A stretch of 20,679 nt of DNA, from assembly GCA_028818385.1 (NCBI GenBank), contig JAPPNY010000201.1, forward strand, positions 1 to 20,679. The letters are read 5' to 3'. The translations under genes were made by a program, and so were the position numbers. Origin of the DNA: Spirochaetaceae bacterium (lineage in GTDB: Bacteria > Spirochaetota > Spirochaetia > SZUA-6 > Bin103). This document shows positions 15,481 through 20,679 of the stretch, piece by piece. The notes under the pieces are model-generated. The model saw only the letters and a list, made by a program, of their open reading frames with translations, was not told where the DNA came from and did no database searches. Position 1 is the first letter of the stretch, and each line of letters opens with the position of its first letter.

Positions 15481-15647
15481 TGGCGAAGCTCCTCCTGGGG
15501 CTCACGGACGACCGAGAGCCGCAGTCACTCACCTCGGCGCAACCCGATCTGTTGGCGGATCGCGTGACGGCAAGAGCGGACCAATCCGGTCCTCGTCTTG
15601 CTCTCCGGCCAGCAACCTGCCGAGGTTCAGACGGAGCAGATACGTGA
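15481..15647 (+). CDS. Possible 55-codon leader reading frame before mcrB
   Basis: An ATG at 15481, with GAGGTGG about 11 bases upstream, opens a frame starting MAKLLLGLTDDREPQSL. It ends at a TGA that overlaps the mcrB GTG as GTGA, the classic coupling overlap. The peptide resembles nothing I know and could be chance in GC-rich DNA. It may also be the end of a decayed gene. The 183-base gap between the fusion gene and mcrB holds no other gene. Confidence 0.2.
15571..15600. repeat. Imperfect inverted repeat upstream of mcrB
   Basis: The outer arms CAAGA (15571-15575) and TCTTG (15596-15600) and the inner arms GGACC (15578-15582) and GGTCC (15588-15592) form a 30-base hairpin with a small internal loop and an AATCC tip. 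It lies 110 bases after the fusion gene stop and 44 bases before the mcrB start. It has no T-run, so it is a poor intrinsic terminator; an operator or messenger structure is equally possible. Confidence 0.35.
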
Positions 15648-17809
15648 AGGAAATCCACCACTGGGCAGGCTGGTTCCGAGAACTTGGAAGGGCGATTCGG
15701 GGTGCCGGCGAAGACGGATTGGCCACACAGGCGAGCCAAGTGGACTGGGGCGGCAAGCCCGAACTGCTCAAGAACGGTGATCCGGGGATCGATCCGTTTT
15801 CGTTCCTCTACTCCCTGGCTCAGAAGAACACCAAGCGCCAGCGACCAAGAGTCTATCCGAGTGTCGCGAAGTGCTTCGGGCTGGAGGCGCCCCCGGATCC
15901 CGGCAACGATGATCTCTACACGTTTCCCACGCCGACCCCGGTGGCTTCGGCCGTGTTCAACGACAGAAGCGAGTTCAGGCCCGACCTGCTGTGGCGTCTG
16001 TTCCGGCAGGCGGTCGAGAACGAGCCGCGAATCGATCCGGAGCTGTTTCGGGATGTTCTGGAGATCAAGTTTGTCGCGATCGTGAAGCTGACGCATACGC
16101 TATGCCTCATCAACCCTGATTACTTCATTCCTGCCGATACGCTGGAACGCCTGCCCGCGAATGAGGGCGCGGACCTGAAGCGCTGGGGTCATGCAGAGTA
16201 CGTGTCGGCCATGGACAAGGCCAAGCGGACCTTCCCCGAATGCCGGGCGTACGAGATCAACGCGTTCGTGTGGTTCCAGTACATGTCGGGGTCTCCGCTG
16301 ATCACGGCTGAGTCCCGGTACTTCCAAGTCAGCACACGAGCCTACGAGGGCGACCGCTGGACAGACTTCGAGCGGAGTTGCGCCGTGTACACGGACGCAA
16401 TCAGACCAGGAGGCCCCGTTGGTTCGTGGAGCGACCCTTCGCGCGACCCGTATCCTCTCGCGGAGCCCAGTCGGGGAGACGTCATCCTGGTCCGCACCGG
16501 GTTCAAGGGCCGGGCGATCGGCGTCGTTCACAGCAACGACTACGCCGAACCCGGCGGACTGAATGAACGCAGCAGACTCCATGTGTACTGGATCAACAAG
16601 GCCTCGGCCAGCTTCGCCGCCCAGACGGACCAGAGGGCCTTCGCACGCACCCAGCCGGGGAGTTCCACGCACAGCGCGTTTGCGACGGCGGCTTCGTACG
16701 AACCGACGTTCGCACTGCTCGGCAAGGGGGGGCCATCGAAGAAGCCTCGCCTCCACCCCCTGAATCTGGTCCTCTATGGGCCACCCGGCACCGGGAAGAC
16801 GTGGCACACCGTCACCCGTGCGGTGGCGATTGTCGAAGGCCGGAGCGTCCACGATGTGTCCGAGGAGGGGCGGGAAGACCGCGCCGCCATCAAGCGCCGG
16901 TTCAACGAATACCGGCATACGATGAACCGGATCGAGATGGTGACGTTCCACCAGAACACCACCTACGAGGATTTCGTCGAGGGCATCCGGCCCGTGCTGG
17001 TGGACGATGCGAGCGCCAGCGCGGACAGCCAAGCCGAGCCGCACAACGTCGGAGATGTCCGATACGAGCTGTCTCGCGGCGTTTTCAGACGGATTACCGA
17101 GCGCGCCGAGCAGGACCCGGACCAGCGTTACGTGCTCGTCATCGACGAGATCAACCGTGGCAACATCGCCCGGATCTTCGGCGAGCTGATCACCCTGATC
17201 GAGGACTCGAAGCGGACCGGCCGCGAAGATGAGACACGGGTGACGCTGCCCGGCTCGAAGACAGAGTTCGGCGTGCCGGCGAACCTGCACGTCGTCGGGA
17301 CGATGAACACGGCGGACCGGTCCATCGCCCTTCTGGACACCGCGTTACGGCGGCGTTTCGTGTTCGAGGAGATGATGCCGGATGCGTCTCATCCTGGCAT
17401 CAGCACCGACGCAGACGGCGTCGATTGTCGCGAGCTGCTCGCCGCGATGAATCGACGCATCGCCGTCTTATTGGATCGCGAGCACCAGATCGGGCACACC
17501 TACTTGCTGGGTGTCGACACACTGGCGGCGCTCGCCAGCACGTTTCGGACCCAAATCCTGCCACTGCTGCAAGAGTACTTCTACGACGACTGGGAGAAGA
17601 TTCGCGCGGTTCTGAACGACAACGGGTTCGTCCGGAAGTCGGATCTGCCCGAGGAGCTGGTAAGAGCGGAGCTGGTGGATGCGGACCAAGCCGTGTACGA
17701 CCTACCCCCTGCCGCTGACGGCCCGTGGACCGCCGTGACCGCGTATCAGGCGATCTACGAACCGAAGACGTCAACAGAAGATAGTAGTAACGCGGCACCG
17801 GACGCCTGA
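15644..17809 (+). CDS. mcrB: McrB-family AAA+ GTPase of an McrBC restriction system
   Basis: This 721-residue motor subunit acts in modification-dependent restriction. The AAA+ core (about residues 370-640) has Walker A GPPGTGKT (379-386), the McrB hallmark TFHQNTTYEDFVEGIRP (434-450), Walker B VLVIDEINRGNIARIFGEL (497-515), MNTADRS (554-560, the GTP-related signature and sensor) and the arginine segment DTALRRRF (565-572). The N-terminal 360 residues are target-recognition sequence. A helical region WFRELGRAI to CLINPDYF covers about 8-161. A second segment around 276-318 (SRGDVILVRTGFKGRAIGVV, then RLHVYWINKA) has the look of a PUA-like EVE or related modified-base reader. The GTG at 15644 has GGAG seven bases upstream (15633-15636). 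mcrC follows after 2 bases. E. coli McrB has 459 residues, so this one has a much longer N-terminus. Confidence 0.92.
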   Translation: MKEIHHWAGWFRELGRAIRGAGEDGLATQASQVDWGGKPELLKNGDPGIDPFSFLYSLAQKNTKRQRPRVYPSVAKCFGLEAPPDPGNDDLYTFPTPTPVASAVFNDRSEFRPDLLWRLFRQAVENEPRIDPELFRDVLEIKFVAIVKLTHTLCLINPDYFIPADTLERLPANEGADLKRWGHAEYVSAMDKAKRTFPECRAYEINAFVWFQYMSGSPLITAESRYFQVSTRAYEGDRWTDFERSCAVYTDAIRPGGPVGSWSDPSRDPYPLAEPSRGDVILVRTGFKGRAIGVVHSNDYAEPGGLNERSRLHVYWINKASASFAAQTDQRAFARTQPGSSTHSAFATAASYEPTFALLGKGGPSKKPRLHPLNLVLYGPPGTGKTWHTVTRAVAIVEGRSVHDVSEEGREDRAAIKRRFNEYRHTMNRIEMVTFHQNTTYEDFVEGIRPVLVDDASASADSQAEPHNVGDVRYELSRGVFRRITERAEQDPDQRYVLVIDEINRGNIARIFGELITLIEDSKRTGREDETRVTLPGSKTEFGVPANLHVVGTMNTADRSIALLDTALRRRFVFEEMMPDASHPGISTDADGVDCRELLAAMNRRIAVLLDREHQIGHTYLLGVDTLAALASTFRTQILPLLQEYFYDDWEKIRAVLNDNGFVRKSDLPEELVRAELVDADQAVYDLPPAADGPWTAVTAYQAIYEPKTSTEDSSNAAPDA

Positions 17810-17811
17810 CC

Positions 17812-19131
17812 ATGCCGACTCCGCGCGTGCTTGTAGTTCGAGAGCACGAGCCGCTGACCGGATTGCGTGAGGATGAACGGCGTGATCTGGAGAGATTCGC
17901 GCTCGCACGGTCGACCGACGAACGGGGCAGGCGCTGGCCCGTTCTCTCGCTACGGAACGGTCGCCTCCACGCGCAGAACTACGTCGGAATCATCGAAACG
18001 CGCCGGGGAACCGTGATCGAGATCCTCCCGAAGGTCGGTCTCTCGGACGACGGGGACGGCGCGACGACGATCAGCGGCCACGCTGGCGAGCCGACGGAAC
18101 GCCCTCCTGGTTCCATATCAAGTAGGGACGAAGACACCCGGCGGGTCTTCCTCACGATGCTGCGCGACTGGCGCGGTCTCGGGCAGGCACAGCTTGACGG
18201 TGCCAGCATCCGCGCGATCCGGCGCTTCGACATGTTCGAAGCGCTCGTCCATCTGTTCCTGGTGAGCGTCGTCCTGCTGACCCGTCGTGGCCTCGCCCGG
18301 GCGTACCGGACACAGGAGGCGAATCTCCCCTGCCTGCGGGGCCGGATCTTGTTCTCGCCGCACGTTCGCGAGAATCTGGTCGACCGCTCCAGGTTCTACG
18401 TCGGCTACGACGAGTTCACGGCGGACCGACCCGCCAACCGCCTGATACACAGCGCGTTACGACGGCTCGCGGGTATCGTTCGCCATCCCGAGAACCGGCA
18501 GCGCGTCCATCAGTTGCGCATCGTTTTCTCCGATGTGCCCTTGTCGACGAACCTGGACGACGACTGGGCACGGCGCCGCGTGGACCGTTCGATGCGGCAC
18601 TACGACACCGTGATGCCGTGGGTCGGGTTGTTCCTGTTCGGCCACGGTCTCGCCACGTTCGCCGGGCCGCACGTCAATCGTGCGCTGCTGTTCCCGATGG
18701 AGGAGGTGTTCGAGGATTTCGTCACCGCCGCGGTCCGTCGACACCAGCGACGCTTCACGGTGCGTGCCCAAGGGCCGATGTGGCAACTGGCGACGGACGT
18801 CGCTGGCAAGGACGCGTTTCGGTTGAAGCCCGATGTCGTCTTGTTCGATCGCAAGCGAGTCCGATTCATCCTGGATGCGAAGTGGAAGCCACTCGACCTC
18901 GTCGCGCCGAACCGCGGCGTCAGCCAGGACGACGCGTATCAGCTCTTCGCCTACGGGAAGAGATACGGCTGCCGGCGTGTGGTACTGGTCTATCCGAGGA
19001 CGAAAGCGTTTCGCGAGACGCTCCTCTTCCGATTCGCCGATGGCGGCGATCTGGAGATGGCGTGCTTTCCGTTCAACGTGGCCGATCCGGCGGGAACCGT
19101 TGGCGCGTTGATGCGGGAACTGACCTCGTAG
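17812..19131 (+). CDS. mcrC: McrC-family PD-(D/E)xK nuclease subunit
   Basis: This 439-residue protein is the cleavage subunit partner of McrB. The N-terminal half (LHAQNYVGIIET, VIEILPKVG) is the beta-rich McrB-contacting region that stimulates GTP hydrolysis in known systems. FDMFEALVHLF and LRGRILF lie near 139-180. The nuclease core is at the C-terminus: FPMEEVFEDFV (294-304), LKPDVVLF with Asp341, FILDAKWKPLD with Asp355 and Lys357, and DAYQLFAYGKRYG with Gln377. This is a complete PD-(D/E)xK active site. The ATG at 17812 lies 2 bases after the mcrB stop, so the two are certainly co-transcribed. Its length is somewhat more than E. coli McrC (348). A linker of low complexity at about 78-105 (SDDGDGATTISGHAGEP) accounts for part of the difference. 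Confidence 0.93.
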   Translation: MPTPRVLVVREHEPLTGLREDERRDLERFALARSTDERGRRWPVLSLRNGRLHAQNYVGIIETRRGTVIEILPKVGLSDDGDGATTISGHAGEPTERPPGSISSRDEDTRRVFLTMLRDWRGLGQAQLDGASIRAIRRFDMFEALVHLFLVSVVLLTRRGLARAYRTQEANLPCLRGRILFSPHVRENLVDRSRFYVGYDEFTADRPANRLIHSALRRLAGIVRHPENRQRVHQLRIVFSDVPLSTNLDDDWARRRVDRSMRHYDTVMPWVGLFLFGHGLATFAGPHVNRALLFPMEEVFEDFVTAAVRRHQRRFTVRAQGPMWQLATDVAGKDAFRLKPDVVLFDRKRVRFILDAKWKPLDLVAPNRGVSQDDAYQLFAYGKRYGCRRVVLVYPRTKAFRETLLFRFADGGDLEMACFPFNVADPAGTVGALMRELTS

Positions 19132-19138
19132 CGCCGGC

Positions 19139-19166
19139 CCCACATGCGCCACGGCCGCGGTGTGGG
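19139..19166. terminator. GC-rich hairpin after mcrC, possible terminator
   Basis: CCCACA (19139-19144) pairs with TGTGGG (19161-19166) around a 16-base GC-rich loop that can pair further on itself. It begins 8 bases after the mcrC stop, where a terminator is expected, but no T-run follows. The 168 bases between mcrC and hicA hold no gene I can support. Confidence 0.3.
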
Positions 19167-19258
19167 ATCGGTGGTCGATGCCGGCCTGTACGCGGGCGGC
19201 TTCGAGGCTCATCCTCCAGGAGGCACCGTCAGCCATGGGCAGCGGTTTGGCGACTGAA

Positions 19259-19273
19259 ATGTAGTTGCATGTA
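19259..19273. promoter_or_regulatory. Direct repeat upstream of hicA, possible operator
   Basis: ATGTA occurs at 19259-19263 and again at 19269-19273, ten bases apart, about one helical turn, in an AT-richer patch 27 bases before the hicA start. HicB of this type carries a ribbon-helix-helix domain and normally represses its own operon, so a paired half-site here is plausible. TTGGCG at 19247-19252 could be a -35, but the -10 match at the right distance is poor. Confidence 0.25.
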
Positions 19274-19299
19274 TCTCAGGACTGCGTCACAGTGCGGTT

Positions 19300-19560
19300 G
19301 TGAGCCGCGCGGCGAAGCTCCTGCAACGGTTCTTGCGCAGGCCGAAGGACTTCAGCTACGACGAGTTGGCGCGTCTGCTGAAAGCGTTCGGATGTGTCGA
19401 GGCGCCGCGTGGTCACAGCGGAGGGTCGCGGGTGGCGTTCATCAACCGGGATACGCAAGACGTGATTCGTATGCATCGCCCGCATCCGGCCAACGTCATG
19501 AAGACGTATCAACTCGAACTGATCGAGGAACACTTGCGGGAGAAGGGGTACCTAGCGTGA
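19300..19560 (+). CDS. hicA: HicA-type toxin (mRNA interferase family)
   Basis: This small 86-residue protein has the HicA layout: an N-terminal helix with KLLQRFL, the SYDELARLLKAFG helix (19-31), GHSGGSRVAFIN (38-49), the MHRPHP segment (58-63) and the C-terminal helix YQLELIEEHLREKGYL (70-85). HicA toxins have a double-stranded-RNA-binding fold and cut messenger RNA when free of antitoxin. In the common form a histidine sits in a GSHHKF motif. Here that motif reads GGSRVAF, with histidines instead at 39, 59 and 62; this is a subtype I have seen alongside HicB partners. The start GTG at 19300 has no clear ribosome site, and a TTG in another frame lies beside it. The stop overlaps the hicB start as GTGA. 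GC is lower than in mcrC. Confidence 0.82.
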   Translation: MSRAAKLLQRFLRRPKDFSYDELARLLKAFGCVEAPRGHSGGSRVAFINRDTQDVIRMHRPHPANVMKTYQLELIEEHLREKGYLA

Positions 19561-19946
19561 GGGACAGTCTGTCATACAAGGGATTTGTCGGGTCGGTGCA
19601 CTTCAACGCTGACGATGAGGTCTTCTACGGCAAGATAGCGGGGGTCACTGACCTGGTGACCTTCGAGGGGACCACGGTCGCGGACCTGGCCGCGTCGTTC
19701 CGCGAAGCGGTCGAGGACTACCTGGTACTGTGCCGGACCGTCGGGAAACCGGCTCACAAGTCGTATAAGGGTAGTTTCAATGTTCGTGTCCCTACATCCC
19801 TGCACCGTCGGGCGGCAGAACAGGCGACGGTACGCGGCATCTCACTGAATCGGCTGGTTCAGGAGGCGCTAGAGCGGGAGGTGGGCGCAGACGCCGGTGG
19901 CGGCACCTATGGCGTCGCCGTCGATACGGCATCGCAGGACGGCTGA
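19557..19946 (+). CDS. hicB: HicB-type antitoxin with ribbon-helix-helix domain
   Basis: This 129-residue antitoxin pairs with the toxin encoded just upstream. The N-terminal half (YKGFVGSVHFNADDEVFYG, then VTFEGTTVADLAASFREAV) is the degenerate RNase H-like fold of HicB that neutralises HicA. After VLCRTVGKPAHKSYKGSF comes a ribbon-helix-helix DNA-binding domain, FNVRVPTSLHRRAAEQA to SLNRLVQEALERE (about residues 74-108), which represses the operon. The GTG at 19557 is used because it overlaps the hicA stop in GTGA and because a purine-rich GGAGAAGGGG lies upstream. The C-terminal 20 residues (glycine-rich, then VAVDTASQDG) look like an unstructured tail. GC in a counted line is 33 of 60, lower than in the flanking chromosome, consistent with a mobile addiction module. 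Confidence 0.9.
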   Translation: MRDSLSYKGFVGSVHFNADDEVFYGKIAGVTDLVTFEGTTVADLAASFREAVEDYLVLCRTVGKPAHKSYKGSFNVRVPTSLHRRAAEQATVRGISLNRLVQEALEREVGADAGGGTYGVAVDTASQDG

Positions 19947-19984
19947 CGGCCTTCCCTTGCCCTCATTCTGACCACGGTGTCGGC

Positions 19985-20257
19985 ATGATCCAAGTCAGTG
20001 CCGCGGAGTTGAAGTCTCGGCTCGGCAGGTACCTCGGGATGGTGCGGGCAGGAGCGACCATCAATGTCACCTCCCACGGCCGGAGTGTCGCCAAGCTCGT
20101 GCCCGCCAGCGAAGAGGAAGTGCTCATCGACGAGCCCACCGAGTCACCCAGCGCCCTTGCCTGGCTCCACCGCTTGCCGTGCCGCCGAGCGATTCCGGGG
20201 GTGGACGCGCTGCTGGCCGACCGCAGGCGGCGAGGACCGTCTACCTTGAGGGGCTAA
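19985..20257 (+). CDS. Phd/YefM-type antitoxin without an adjacent toxin
   Basis: This 90-residue protein starts MIQVSAAELKSRLGRYLGMV and continues with VTSHGRSVAKLVPA. This is the standard Phd/YefM fold: a beta-alpha N-terminus that dimerises and binds operator DNA, followed by a toxin-binding tail. The tail here contains SALAWLHRLPC, which resembles the toxin-wrapping segments of antitoxins paired with PIN toxins. Normally the toxin gene follows within a few bases. Here the next gene (a YciI-like protein) is on the other strand and overlaps the stop by 4 bases, so the partner is missing. The gene may be an orphan that counters toxins encoded elsewhere, or a leftover. It lies 38 bases after hicB, so it could be transcribed with that pair. 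Confidence 0.85.
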   Translation: MIQVSAAELKSRLGRYLGMVRAGATINVTSHGRSVAKLVPASEEEVLIDEPTESPSALAWLHRLPCRRAIPGVDALLADRRRRGPSTLRG

Positions 20258-20553
20258 CCAGGACGGCCCGTCCTCCAGTCCCAAGGCCGGAACTGAGTGT
20301 CGGCGAAAATGTCCGCCTTGCCATAGGGGCTGTCAGCCAGGAAAGCGCGCGCAGCCTCCAGGGAAGGCGCTTCGGCGATCAACAGCAAGCCGACGATGGT
20401 CTTCGCGTCGTCGGCGAGCGTCGGACCAGCGTTGTGTACGACAACTCCGGGATGACCGGGATGATTGCGCAGATAGTCGATGAATGCGCCCTGAAGCTCG
20501 CTGCCTGCCTGTACCCGGCCCGGCTTGTGAGTGACGAAAGCGACGACGTACAT
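20254..20553 (-). CDS. YciI-like (YCII domain) protein
   Basis: This 99-residue protein begins MYVVAFVTHKPGRVQ and shows the ferredoxin-like layout of the YCII family: a first strand, helix ELQGAFIDYLRNHPG, VVVHNAGPTLADDAKTIVGLLLIA, helix SLEAARAFLADSP and the terminal ADIFADTQFRPWDW. The family is widespread, of mostly unknown role, sometimes a small hydrolase or dehalogenase-like enzyme. The histidine usually found in the first helix appears to be replaced by aromatic residues here, so catalysis is uncertain. The ATG at 20553 has an ideal AGGGAG ribosome site (20561-20566 on the plus strand). It is convergent with the Phd-type gene, with a 4-base overlap of stop codons. Confidence 0.85.
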   Translation of the reverse strand: MYVVAFVTHKPGRVQAGSELQGAFIDYLRNHPGHPGVVVHNAGPTLADDAKTIVGLLLIAEAPSLEAARAFLADSPYGKADIFADTQFRPWDWRTGRPG

Positions 20554-20630
20554 CTGTTTTCTCCCTGTCTCTTGGATGGATTCCTTCGACTACGTTAGGC
20601 CCCTCATCGCGTTCCGTCAATGGGCCGCAT

Positions 20631-20679
20631 TGCCTCATCAAACATCCACACGAACGAGAACCGGTGCCTCATCGAAACA
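20631..20679. repeat. Direct repeat at the right edge
   Basis: TGCCTCATC followed by AAACA occurs at 20631-20644, and TGCCTCATC, G, AAACA occurs at 20665-20679, 34 bases apart and differing by one inserted base. The 126 bases upstream of the YciI-like gene hold no gene otherwise. Two copies at the window edge could be operator sites or the start of a longer repeat outside the window. Confidence 0.35.

Noticed and set aside
13166..16096. 976-codon minus-strand open frame across the fusion gene and mcrB start
   Set aside because: It is antisense to a gene with many recognisable catalytic motifs and spans unrelated genes; it is a composition artefact.
18457..19236. Minus-strand frame opposite the end of mcrC extending into the spacer before hicA
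   Set aside because: Most of it overlaps mcrC in antisense, and the part in the spacer resembles no known protein; a gene remnant cannot be excluded but is not supported.

Overview
The window is about 20.7 kb of dense bacterial chromosome. Most of it is close to 70% GC by hand count of sample lines, with lower-GC patches of about 52-55% in the 1.9-3.7 kb and 19.3-20.0 kb regions. The organism cannot be named from the sequence alone. The phenylalanyl-tRNA synthetase genes are the archaeal/eukaryotic type rather than the usual bacterial type. Among bacteria this type is best known from spirochaetes, so a high-GC spirochaete or a relative is the best guess (inference).

Region 1 (1-7070) is a 2-methylcitrate (propionate oxidation) cluster on the minus strand that has been split. 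prpB and prpC overlap at 5084-7070, and prpD lies at 225-1637 with a truncated NAD-dependent epimerase gene behind it. Between prpC and prpD sit two plus-strand genes of unknown function (3894-5094), a low-GC type II restriction-modification pair whose endonuclease is a clear EcoRV homologue (1923-3745), and the remains of a PIN-domain toxin-antitoxin pair (1653-1930).

Region 2 (7114-15460) is housekeeping. It holds an RlpA-like DPBB/SPOR envelope protein, a tRNA-Arg(CCU), glutamine-dependent NAD synthetase, and a minus-strand operon of an HD-domain protein, pheS and pheT. Divergent from that operon is a DAHP synthase-prephenate dehydratase-ACT fusion. Phenylalanine synthesis and phenylalanine charging are therefore encoded back to back. 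The DAHP synthase half has lost two of its four expected metal ligands, which is the most unusual observation in the window.

Region 3 (15461-20257) is a small defence and addiction block on the plus strand. It contains McrB (AAA+ GTPase with an extended N-terminal half) and McrC (PD-(D/E)xK nuclease), then a HicA/HicB toxin-antitoxin pair, then a Phd-type antitoxin with no toxin partner in view. A YciI-like protein lies convergent to the Phd gene, and the last 125 bases hold no gene I can support.

The restriction modules are complementary in kind. One is an EcoRV-like restriction-modification pair predicted to cut unmethylated GATATC, and the other is an McrBC module that by family precedent attacks modified DNA. 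No single wholly new system is proven here. The best candidates for novelty are the fusion enzyme with the altered metal site, the McrB N-terminal region, and the uncharacterised gene pair at 3894-5094.
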